Virus record (IMG/VR): IMGVR_UViG_3300010148_000042
Location: 1-36,353 of that record
Source of the DNA: a virus
Strand: one strand, 5' to 3'
Length of the DNA: 36,353 bases
The position numbers were made by a program, and so were the translations under genes. This document shows positions 28,719 through 36,353 of this stretch, in pieces (within the stretch, counting starts at the first letter, position 1; each line of letters starts with the position of its first letter). The notes beneath the pieces are model-generated. The model saw only the letters and a program-made list of their open reading frames with translations. It searched no databases and was not told where the DNA came from.

Positions 28719-31700
28719 TGTTGATTGGTCTAAATCTTTTTTAAAAAAAGAACCTTTTATAGATTCGGCAGTTGAAAAAGTAAAAAATAAAGTTGATTGG
28801 GCAAGTTCTTTTAAAGAAGAAAAATCTCCAGACTTTACATCTATAAAAGATGTAATTGGTAAGTTAGAATGGAAAGGAGAAAAGGGTAAAACTGCTGAAA
28901 CTAATAATATAGGCAATGTTTTTCACACTAATGAGCTAGCACAAAAATATAACGCTGTAAGAGGACCAAAGCTTCCTGAAAAAATTAATCCAGATAATAG
29001 AGAACTATATACTGCTCAATTTCCTAATAAAAAAGATGGAGATAATGCAACTATGGATGTAATTAAAAATATATATAATACATCTGAAGGAGATATAGAA
29101 AAGTTTGCTAGCATATATAGCATGGGATTATTACCAAATCAATTAATTACAAAAGAACAAAATCAAATAAAAGACAGATATGTTAAAGCATTAACTCCTT
29201 ACTGGGAAACTGAAGATATATCTAAAACAATTACACGAAAACAAAATGATGTCACGCAAGCAGTTATTGACGAAACATTGAGATTGCAAGATGGTAAAAA
29301 TATTCTTGAAACTGATTTAGAAAATAATAATTTATTTGATATAACAAGGATAAGAGAACTAGGGAGCCTTCAAAATACAAGAGATGTTAATGTTGTTACT
29401 GATTATAATGATAAGGTAATTACAGACTATAAAGGATTTCAAAAAGAAATTTCTCCATTTGCAATATCAGAATCTACTGGTGTTGTAAATAATTTTATAT
29501 CACAATTTGAAAATCAAGATACAGTATATATAGGTAAAAGCAGAGAGTTTTATAATGTTTTAAATGAGTATAATTTGCCTCAAAAAACAAAACACGTTAA
29601 TGATGAAAGACCTTTATATGAAATAAACCCAAATAATCCTACTTTAATTGAAAAAAAAATCAATGAAATATCTCAATCTGGAAGTAGAGAATTTAATTTA
29701 ACACAAGCTCCTCCAACTATATCTGATTTAAAAAAACAAGGAGTTCCGTGGGCGCAAGCTTATAGACAAGTTGTAGGTTCAAATGCTCCAGAAGGTAGTT
29801 TAAAAAGAGGTTTAGATAATTTTTTACCTAGTTTGCAAGAAACTTTTGTTGGATTAGGAGATTTTGCACAAAGATTAGGAGAATTTGCAATTTCAGGCAA
29901 AGGTGGAGAACAGTTATGGGAAGATATAGTTATGGGTTGGAAACAAACTCCATACATAATTAATGATGCTATTTTAGCAACAGTTCCCCTACCTTACGCT
30001 TCTATTGAAGGAATAGGACCAGAAAAAGTTGCGCAAGCTAAAAAGAATTTTGCAGAAAGCCCTGTTCCGTATATAATGAGTGCAATGTATTTAAATCCGA
30101 AAGCATACATTACATTAGACGTTGCATCTAAAGGAGCATTAAATTTAGCTAAGAAAAAAGCTCAAACAATTTCTTCTAATGCTATAAAATTAATAGACAA
30201 AACTCCTGAACAAATAGCACAGTATGATAAAAATACACAAGCTATGGTAAGGCATTTTCAAGAAAATCCTCAAGTAATACCTACCGTTGTTGAAAATGTA
30301 ACTGGTAAAAAAGCAAAAGACTTAGTTGAAATAAATCAATTTCTATCTAAAGATACAAATGTTAAATCTCAAGGATTTAAAGAAAGACAAATTGAAACTG
30401 CACAAAAAGAAGTAGCTAAAGTATCTGAGTCTTTAGCTGAAGTAGAACAAACTTTACTAAGAATTAAAGAAGGTGAAATTCAAGCTACTCCCTTACAAAT
30501 AGAATCACTAAATAAAAGCAGACAAAAATCTATTACTTTAATTGCCAAAAATGTTGACATAATAGGACAAGATGCTTTTGTTAGTAATTTGCAAGGTGGA
30601 TTTGGACTATTTAAACCAGATGCTAAAAAATTTGCTAGTTATGTAAAAAATGTTTATAACGGTGTTGGTTCAGAAATTTTAGATAGTAAAATACTTACTA
30701 CAATTATGGGAACTTCAAGACCTCAAGATTGGATTGATGCTGGTAAAGCTAGAACAAAAAGTCAAAAAGATTTAGCTGAAGCTATGGTAAGTAATGCTGA
30801 AGCAAATTCAACAAGAAAAGCAGAAAATTCTCAGACATTAAAAAGTTTTAAAAATGAATTAGGGAAAAAATTTGTTGATATATCTTTTGTTACAGATTCT
30901 TTTTTAGAAAAAATTGAAAAAAGTTCTGACCCAGAGCTTGGTAAACTTGCTTATCAAGCAAGAAGAGATAAAAATCTTATTAGTGGTTACAATGAAAAAG
31001 CTAACATAAAACTTAATCAAATAGATAGGGATATATATAGAAATTTAAATCCTACAGAAAGACAGGCTCTTGATAATTATATAATTGCAAGAAATGAAAG
31101 AGATTTAAAAAGATATCAAGATGAAAAAGTAATTTCTTTAACAGAAGAAAAAAAAAGTTCTCCTAATGAAGAAAGATTAAAAGAAATAGACGCAGAATTA
31201 AAAAGAATTAAAAATTATGATTACGCACAGGATGGTAGATATTTAACATCTAAAAATTTAGATAAAGATTTTAGAGTTATAACTCCATTGTCAGATGACT
31301 CTTTTGCAAAAATTAAACAAAGTGCTAATTTATATTTTGCTGAAATGAGAGTAATGGTCGATGATTTGTTTGATAATAATTTAATAACAAAGCAAGAAGC
31401 AGACGATTTAAAAGCCAGAGATTATGAACCAAAACAATACATTGATAAAATGTCTGGTAAGCAAGAGTATTTAATAAAAGATAAAAGAAGAATTACTTAC
31501 GATAATGGCTATGAATTAAAAGAAGGTGATAAAGGAGCTTTATATAGCGATAGCGAAGGTTTAATGAGAATGTCAATTACTTCTGCTGTTAATAGAAAAT
31601 TTAAAAATGATGCAAATTTATCTTTGAGTAATTTAATTAAAGAAACAGAAGGAACTGATTTTGCATTAGGGTATGAAATAACAAAAAAGAAGCCATTAAA

Positions 31701-33636
31701 AAAAGGTTATGTTGAAATTTCTTATAGAGATACAGATGCTTCTGTTAAAAAATTAGCATTAGAAGAAAATTTTGCTGAAGGATGGGTAACAAAAGACCCT
31801 AAAGTTTTGCCATTAGAAAAAAGTTTTTATGGTTGGGTTTCAGGTACTAAAGTTTTGAAAGCTTCTGCTACAGGTTATAATCCTATATTTGCTGTTACAA
31901 ATATAGTTAGAGATGCTCAATATATACTTTTAACACAAGATAAATTATATAATAATTTTTTGCCTTTTGGAGGAATACAATTTCTTAACGATTTTGCAAA
32001 ATCGTTTCCAGATTATGTGCGTGGAAGTTTGTACGGAACATCTAAAAATTATCGTGATTGGATAAATGAGGGAGGAGCAACTTCTCTGTTAACAAGAAAT
32101 GGAGAATTTGGATTTTTAAAAAGCGTTAGATTTGATAAAGGTTTAAAAGTTTTAGGAAAAGATGTTGCGCAAGCATTAAAATGGACTTTAGGCGTTGCTG
32201 GAGAAGCATCAGAAGTTACTACAAGGCTTGCAGTAAGAAGAAGGGCTTTATTAAACGGAATGTCTCCAAAGGATGCTACTTTTTTATCAAGGTCTTATTT
32301 AGATTTTTCGAGAGCTGGTTCATACGGAAGGTCTATGGATACTGTAATTCCATATTTTGCTACTTCTATACAAGCTACAAGAGGATATGCTAAAGCATTT
32401 AAAAATAACAAAGTTCAATTAGCTCAAAAAACTGCACAATTATTTGCTATAGAGCATCTTCTTCAAGAAAATTATTATGGTTCAGAAGAAGGACGTGAAA
32501 TATACAGAAGAATAAAACCATATGATATGTACAATAATTTTGTAATACCTATATCATATAAACATATAGATAATAATGGTCAAAAATTTCCAACTTCTCT
32601 TTTTATACCTAAAGATAATATTCAAAAAATCGTTTCAACATCGTATGCTAAATTAAAAAGTTCATATCATGGTAATCCTTTTTATTTTGATAATTCAGAA
32701 TTTTTAGAAAATACTTTACAAAACCTTTCTCCTTTAGAATTTTCAAGTTTAGCACCTATTGTACATGTTGCTCTTGCTTTAGGTGCAAATACTGATTTGT
32801 ATGGTAGAAAAATATATAAAGGACAAATAGTTCCTACTCTTAAAGATGAAACTAATAGAAGCAAAGTGCCAGAGCAATTATGGATAAAAGATATTGCTAA
32901 TATTGCTCCTATTGACATGAGTCCTGCAAGGCTTCAATACTCAATAAATAGAACAGTAGCAAAAGGAAATCCTTTTTGGAATACTTTACAAAATAATTAT
33001 TCTGATTTACGAAAAAATTTAGACCCAGAAACAATAGATTATATGGATGAGTATGTTAGCAATAAAATTAAAGCTATTCCTGGTCTTAATACTCTTGTTA
33101 ATAAACATATAAAACCTGTAGAACCTTATGATTGGTATGAAAATAAAGAAATACAAAATGCAACAAAACAAAAAAATCTAATTAGAGAGCAAAATAAAGA
33201 GCAAGTAGATTTATTTTTTATAAGATTCAAAAATGCTAAAACAGAAAAAAAGAGAAAAGAATTGTATAGTGATTATATTAATTGGACAAATACAACTTTA
33301 ATTCAAAGATATGGAGAAGAAGAATTTAAATTTATTGCAAATTATTACAAAGAAATTTCAGAATTAAAAATTTCAAAAATAAACGAAAAATTTTATAAAA
33401 GATTACAAAGCGATAAACCTATCATGAGAGCTTATAGATTAGCAGGACATGTTCTTACTGAGGGGATGACGGAAAAAGAAGAGATAGAATTTATAAGTCA
33501 ATTTAAAAATTTAAAAGGATTTAAAGATAAAAAGTTTTGGGCTAAATATACAGTTATATCAAAAATTACAAGAGATTATGGTAGGGGTGAAGGTTTAAAA
33601 ACTGCAAAGCGCTTAATGAATGTTGAAGAAGAATAA
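28711..33636 (+). CDS. giant ejection-type protein with LPD38-like domain
   Basis: A 1641-aa protein, the largest here. The N-terminus has repeated WSKSFLKKE/WASSFKEEK units (residues 4-35). The middle contains long helices (about 550-860). Residues about 1050-1230 include SATGYNPIFAVTNIVRD, then YRDWINEGG, then SRSYLDFSRAGSYGRSMDTVIPYFATSIQATRG; this is the pattern of the LPD38 domain found in large polyvalent phage proteins. Such proteins are packed in the head and enter the cell with the DNA. I see no lysozyme motif in it. Only two GCTAGC sites occur in nearly 5 kb. Confidence 0.75.
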   Translation: MSNVDWSKSFLKKEPFIDSAVEKVKNKVDWASSFKEEKSPDFTSIKDVIGKLEWKGEKGKTAETNNIGNVFHTNELAQKYNAVRGPKLPEKINPDNRELYTAQFPNKKDGDNATMDVIKNIYNTSEGDIEKFASIYSMGLLPNQLITKEQNQIKDRYVKALTPYWETEDISKTITRKQNDVTQAVIDETLRLQDGKNILETDLENNNLFDITRIRELGSLQNTRDVNVVTDYNDKVITDYKGFQKEISPFAISESTGVVNNFISQFENQDTVYIGKSREFYNVLNEYNLPQKTKHVNDERPLYEINPNNPTLIEKKINEISQSGSREFNLTQAPPTISDLKKQGVPWAQAYRQVVGSNAPEGSLKRGLDNFLPSLQETFVGLGDFAQRLGEFAISGKGGEQLWEDIVMGWKQTPYIINDAILATVPLPYASIEGIGPEKVAQAKKNFAESPVPYIMSAMYLNPKAYITLDVASKGALNLAKKKAQTISSNAIKLIDKTPEQIAQYDKNTQAMVRHFQENPQVIPTVVENVTGKKAKDLVEINQFLSKDTNVKSQGFKERQIETAQKEVAKVSESLAEVEQTLLRIKEGEIQATPLQIESLNKSRQKSITLIAKNVDIIGQDAFVSNLQGGFGLFKPDAKKFASYVKNVYNGVGSEILDSKILTTIMGTSRPQDWIDAGKARTKSQKDLAEAMVSNAEANSTRKAENSQTLKSFKNELGKKFVDISFVTDSFLEKIEKSSDPELGKLAYQARRDKNLISGYNEKANIKLNQIDRDIYRNLNPTERQALDNYIIARNERDLKRYQDEKVISLTEEKKSSPNEERLKEIDAELKRIKNYDYAQDGRYLTSKNLDKDFRVITPLSDDSFAKIKQSANLYFAEMRVMVDDLFDNNLITKQEADDLKARDYEPKQYIDKMSGKQEYLIKDKRRITYDNGYELKEGDKGALYSDSEGLMRMSITSAVNRKFKNDANLSLSNLIKETEGTDFALGYEITKKKPLKKGYVEISYRDTDASVKKLALEENFAEGWVTKDPKVLPLEKSFYGWVSGTKVLKASATGYNPIFAVTNIVRDAQYILLTQDKLYNNFLPFGGIQFLNDFAKSFPDYVRGSLYGTSKNYRDWINEGGATSLLTRNGEFGFLKSVRFDKGLKVLGKDVAQALKWTLGVAGEASEVTTRLAVRRRALLNGMSPKDATFLSRSYLDFSRAGSYGRSMDTVIPYFATSIQATRGYAKAFKNNKVQLAQKTAQLFAIEHLLQENYYGSEEGREIYRRIKPYDMYNNFVIPISYKHIDNNGQKFPTSLFIPKDNIQKIVSTSYAKLKSSYHGNPFYFDNSEFLENTLQNLSPLEFSSLAPIVHVALALGANTDLYGRKIYKGQIVPTLKDETNRSKVPEQLWIKDIANIAPIDMSPARLQYSINRTVAKGNPFWNTLQNNYSDLRKNLDPETIDYMDEYVSNKIKAIPGLNTLVNKHIKPVEPYDWYENKEIQNATKQKNLIREQNKEQVDLFFIRFKNAKTEKKRKELYSDYINWTNTTLIQRYGEEEFKFIANYYKEISELKISKINEKFYKRLQSDKPIMRAYRLAGHVLTEGMTEKEEIEFISQFKNLKGFKDKKFWAKYTVISKITRDYGRGEGLKTAKRLMNVEEE

Positions 33637-33645
33637 GATTTAACT

Positions 33646-33674
33646 TTGCTAGCACAAGCTAGCATGCATAAATT
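33646..33674 (+). promoter_or_regulatory. candidate rightward promoter with paired GCTAGC
   Basis: TTGCTA (33646-33651) and TAAATT (33669-33674) are 17 bases apart, like sigma-70 boxes. TGCTAGC (33647-33653) and GCTAGCA (33658-33664) also form a 7-bp stem with loop ACAA, with no T-run directly after it. This is the only 110-bp gap in the distal tail region and it precedes the decoration-like gene at 33747, which has its own AAAGGA site. Confidence 0.4.
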
Positions 33675-33746
33675 ATACAGTCAAATAGACCATGTGAAAT
33701 CTATCGCACGGTAAGTTTATTGACGTAAAAAAAAAGGATAGTGTAG

Positions 33747-34862
33747 ATGTCTATACAAAAATATACAGTAAAAGAAGCTATAAATAAGGTTCTTAATACT
33801 GCCGAAGATGCCCTCAAAGTAGACATTGATAACGTAACTCTGACCACAGAAGGCTCAGATGTTGCGATTGATGTCAGTCTTGATAAAGCTAATGATAGTG
33901 TTTTAATTTTTGGAAATACCAATAAAGCTGGTAGTGGTACAAGTTATGTACCATTAGTTGATAGCGATGGTCACCTCCAAGTAGATGTTCTGTCAAGTAC
34001 ATCAACAACGATTGTCGATGGTGGTGGCTCTATAACAGTAGATGATGGTGGTACAACTCTATCAATAGATGATGGAAGTTCAAGTATTACTGTAGATACA
34101 ACAGGTACTTCTGGATTAGAAGTTGTACAAGCTACAGCAGGAGATTTAAATGTAACAGAAGCTAACTCAAATGCTATTAAAACAGCCGTAGAGCTTATAG
34201 ATAACGCCATATCAGGTAGTGAAATGCAAGTTGACGTTGTTGCTAGCTTGCCTGCTGGTGATAACAATATAGGTAATGTTGATATAGCTAGCGCAATTCC
34301 TGCTGGTTCTAATATTATTGGCTCTGTAAAAATATCGGACGGTAATGAAATAGCAAACGTAGATGGTTCTAATAACTTAAATGTTGTAGAAACTAATTCT
34401 AACGCTATAAAAACGGCTGTAGAAAAAATTGATGATGCGATTGACGGTAGTGAAATGCAAGTAGATGTAGTTGCTAGCATACCAGCAGGTACAAATACTA
34501 TAGGTAATGTTAAGCTAACAGATGGCTCAGAAACTGCTAGCGTAGATGCTAACAATAGACTAGAAGTTGCTGAAGAAAATAGTGCTAGCATAAAAACTGC
34601 TGTAGAAACTCTTTTATTTGACGGTGGATTACCACTTGCATCAGCTAGCGACAGCTCTGATTTAGCAGGCGCTCCTTACCATGGAGTTTATGTAGGTACT
34701 GGTGGTTCATTAAGAGTTGGTGTTGGAGCTAGTGGAGCAGGCACAATTTTAGAATTTAGGAATGTTGCTTCTGGACAAATAATACCAGTTAAAGTATATA
34801 GATGGTATTCTACTGTTACAGGTGGAGCAACAAATGTATCAGACGTTACGTTCTTAAAATGA
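33747..34862 (+). CDS. repeat-containing head-fibre/decoration-like protein
   Basis: A 371-aa acidic protein behind AAGGA. The N-terminal helix (TVKEAINKVLNTAED) is followed by beta repeats: units starting NSNAIKTAVE-IDDAI-GSEMQVDVVAS-PAG-N-IGNV-L recur, with a third shortened copy near 34576. A DDGGT-SIDDGSSSITVD stretch precedes them. The C-terminus is a compact beta domain (GAPYHGVYVGTGGSLRVG...). Layout is like phage head fibres or decoration proteins that bind on the virion surface. Seven GCTAGC sites lie in it, a few as Ala-Ser codons. Confidence 0.6.
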   Translation: MSIQKYTVKEAINKVLNTAEDALKVDIDNVTLTTEGSDVAIDVSLDKANDSVLIFGNTNKAGSGTSYVPLVDSDGHLQVDVLSSTSTTIVDGGGSITVDDGGTTLSIDDGSSSITVDTTGTSGLEVVQATAGDLNVTEANSNAIKTAVELIDNAISGSEMQVDVVASLPAGDNNIGNVDIASAIPAGSNIIGSVKISDGNEIANVDGSNNLNVVETNSNAIKTAVEKIDDAIDGSEMQVDVVASIPAGTNTIGNVKLTDGSETASVDANNRLEVAEENSASIKTAVETLLFDGGLPLASASDSSDLAGAPYHGVYVGTGGSLRVGVGASGAGTILEFRNVASGQIIPVKVYRWYSTVTGGATNVSDVTFLK

Positions 34863-34987
34863 TATTATCACAAAAATTACTATTTGACAGAATATATAAT
34901 TATAGAATTGTATATTATTTTAGAAAATGGAATAAAACTCCATTAACATTTAACGAACACAATGATTATGTGTATAACGAGATTTAA
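34859..34987 (+). CDS. 42-aa basic microprotein
   Basis: MILSQKLLFDRIYNYRIVYYFRKWNKTPLTF... The ATG overlaps the preceding stop (ATGA). It is aromatic- and Arg-rich with an amphipathic first helix. The tight coupling supports coding, but the product is short and I recognise no family. Confidence 0.4.
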   Translation: MILSQKLLFDRIYNYRIVYYFRKWNKTPLTFNEHNDYVYNEI

Positions 34988-34989
34988 TT

Positions 34990-36353
34990 ATGGCAGGTTT
35001 AGTAGATAAAAAAATACAAGATAGTTATAAATCATTACTAAGAGTAGATGATGATACTCATGGTATAGATGGGTCTTTAGCTAATATTACAGATGGAGAA
35101 GGAACTGCTGGTCCATTTCAAATATCACAAACTGAAGTTTCATTTCCTTCATCAAGTACATTGCGATTAGCTAACCTAGAAGAAGAATCAGCTACTCAAG
35201 GTTTTCATATAAATTTAACAGATTCTAATGGTGATGATAAAAATAAAATATCTATTCCTGACAATGTAGATACTGCGCTTTCTATTAAAGAGGGTGGAAA
35301 TTTTTATATGAAGTTTACTACTACTAATAGTAGTGAAAGAATTGAATTTGCTAAAAACGTAGAAATGCAAGGAAATTTGCAAGTCAATGGTACTATTGAA
35401 GGTTCTGCTATAAACTTTAATAGCGTTGACATGGATAACGTAGACATTGACTCTGGGACTATTGATGGAACACCTATCGGTGGTAACTCAGCAAGTACAG
35501 GTGCGTTTACAACGATAAATGCAAGTGGAACAGCAACATTCAATGGCACAGTAGATATTAACAATACTTCAGACTTTGGCTCAAACGCTATGACTAATGT
35601 CAATATTGACTCTGGTACTATCAATGGAACAACTATTACATCAAGCGTAGATATTGTTATTGATACAGCAGGAAAAGGTTTAGCTGATGAAGCAGGCAAC
35701 AATATCTTAGAACGTACAGCAGGTGGATATATAACTATTGGTGATAGTGGTTGGAATGAGATAAGATTAAATACTACCGGTTCAACTGATTTTAAAATTG
35801 ATAATAATGGTGATGCTACGTTTGCAGGTAGAATGATTGCAAGTTCTGTTATAAATACTGATACTAATTATCTTGATGGTGATGCAAGTTTATATCTTGC
35901 AAATTCTGGTGTAAAGTCTGATAATACCACATCTGCTGGTACTATGATAAAATTTGGTGATACCAATGCAGGATTAGTTTATGGTGGTTCAGGAACTGGT
36001 ACGTTTAAACTAATGCAAAGGGAGAATACTGCATTAAGTTTTGATGCATCAAGAAATGCTACTTTTGCAGGTGCAGTAACAACCACAGGTGCAGTCACAG
36101 CTAATGGCAATGATTATATGATTAAGGCAGTTAGTTCAAGCACAACAGATGGTCACGCATCTAGAGTAAGTGCAGAAACAGGAGTAGCTCAAGGCAAAAT
36201 AGAATTTGATTTTTTCAATGACAGTTCAAGAAGTGCAGGTGGTTATGGTGTAATACAAGTAGGAAAAACATCTAATGCTCCACAGTTAGCAATATTAGCA
36301 TCAGCAGGGCTTGGTATTAATGAAAATAATCCAAGTCAAACTTTGCATATTAA
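34990..36353 (+). CDS. tail fibre protein, 3' end outside window
   Basis: An open frame from ATG 34990 to the right edge (454 codons) without a stop. It opens MAGLVDKKIQDSYKSLLRVDDDTHGID, a short domain common at the start of phage fibres. Then follow Thr/Gly/Asn-rich beta repeats: DMDNVDIDSGTIDGTPIGG...ASTGAFTTINASGTATFNG and, later, ATFAGAVTTTGAVTANG. The visible end reads LGINENNPSQTLHI, the 'xGIGTxxPsxxLHi' box typical of fibre or endosialidase-chaperone proteins. It should be a trimeric receptor-binding fibre. The last part is missing here. Confidence 0.8.
   Translation, partial: MAGLVDKKIQDSYKSLLRVDDDTHGIDGSLANITDGEGTAGPFQISQTEVSFPSSSTLRLANLEEESATQGFHINLTDSNGDDKNKISIPDNVDTALSIKEGGNFYMKFTTTNSSERIEFAKNVEMQGNLQVNGTIEGSAINFNSVDMDNVDIDSGTIDGTPIGGNSASTGAFTTINASGTATFNGTVDINNTSDFGSNAMTNVNIDSGTINGTTITSSVDIVIDTAGKGLADEAGNNILERTAGGYITIGDSGWNEIRLNTTGSTDFKIDNNGDATFAGRMIASSVINTDTNYLDGDASLYLANSGVKSDNTTSAGTMIKFGDTNAGLVYGGSGTGTFKLMQRENTALSFDASRNATFAGAVTTTGAVTANGNDYMIKAVSSSTTDGHASRVSAETGVAQGKIEFDFFNDSSRSAGGYGVIQVGKTSNAPQLAILASAGLGINENNPSQTLHI

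Larger units (their letters stand above)
122..34649. repeat. dispersed palindrome GCTAGC, about 56 copies
   Basis: Hand-counted positions (first base) include 122, 1454, 1676, 2219, 2528, 2612, 3015, 3196, 3379, 3688, 3789, 4591, 5261, 5430, 5984, 6541, 7494, 7535, 8235, 8525, 9214, 9849, 9983, 10272, 10915, 11586, 11923, 12521, 12747, 12905, 14868, 16861, 18643, 19775, 20465, 21361, 23265, 24053, 25529, 27330, 28935, 33648, 33658, 34242, 34287, 34473. With this base composition only a few copies are expected. Copies occur in genes on both strands, in control regions and in a terminator loop. Long empty stretches lie at 12.9-14.9, 29.1-33.6 and after 34.6 kb. Confidence 0.75.

Noticed and set aside
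33971-34591. 206-aa minus frame opposite the decoration-like gene
   Set aside because: Serine/threonine/leucine-rich mirror of a repetitive gene; no ribosome binding site and opposite to all neighbours.
35304-35702. 132-aa minus frame opposite the fibre gene
   Set aside because: It is antisense to fibre repeats with low-complexity Val/Ile/Pro composition.
1-36353. Circular continuity of the two window ends
   Set aside because: The fibre frame joined to the left edge does not give a convincing fibre continuation, so the window looks like a part of a longer genome.

Overview
The window is an internal piece of an AT-rich, double-stranded DNA phage genome. It holds a head and short-tail (podovirus-like) structural module, a lysis-type cassette and a leftward early/DNA-metabolism module. 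No host genes, rRNA, tRNA, integrase, transposase or CRISPR array is visible. Clear AGGAG-type ribosome binding sites and many TAATG/ATGA stop-start overlaps point to a bacterial host. Low GC, phage-type head genes and lysine-rich microproteins would fit an aquatic phage, but the host cannot be fixed from sequence alone.

Layout. (1) 1-3798, plus strand: a membrane/coiled-coil gene cut by the left edge, small conserved phage proteins, several very basic microproteins, a holin-like membrane protein, an HTH-metallophosphoesterase and a protein with a lytic-transglycosylase-like motif set. (2) 3825-12802, minus strand: a tightly packed early operon with a DUF1376-type replication protein, a PD-(D/E)XK resolvase-like nuclease, an Erf/Sak-like annealing protein with an added ExoX-C-like tail, an internal terminator at 7.5 kb, a MoxR-like AAA+ ATPase next to a degenerate VWA-like protein, two membrane microproteins and an acidic first gene. 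(3) 12.13-13.21 kb: two gene-free stretches (about 400 bp each) around the acidic gene, with a bidirectional terminator, candidate promoter, two tandem 22-bp iteron-like repeats and clustered AGGTTTA/TAAACCT half-sites. This looks like the control and possibly origin region between leftward and rightward transcription. (4) 13214 to the right edge, plus strand: DUF736-like protein, probable small terminase, MazG-like protein, large terminase, portal, scaffold, major capsid, adaptor/tail proteins, a 1641-aa ejection-type protein, repeat-bearing fibre/decoration protein and a fibre gene running off the end.

No DNA or RNA polymerase, primase or helicase is seen. Replication probably depends on host enzymes steered by the DUF1376-type protein, or the missing genes lie outside the window. 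The fibre at the right edge and the lysis-type genes at the left edge share a strand, so the ends may be joined by unseen sequence in a circular map.

Two signals are not explained by the genes. The palindrome GCTAGC occurs about 56 times by my hand count, where composition predicts only a few. A family of hairpins with differing stems but similar loops (GTAAGTGA-like in the sense strand) sits just upstream of four gene starts.
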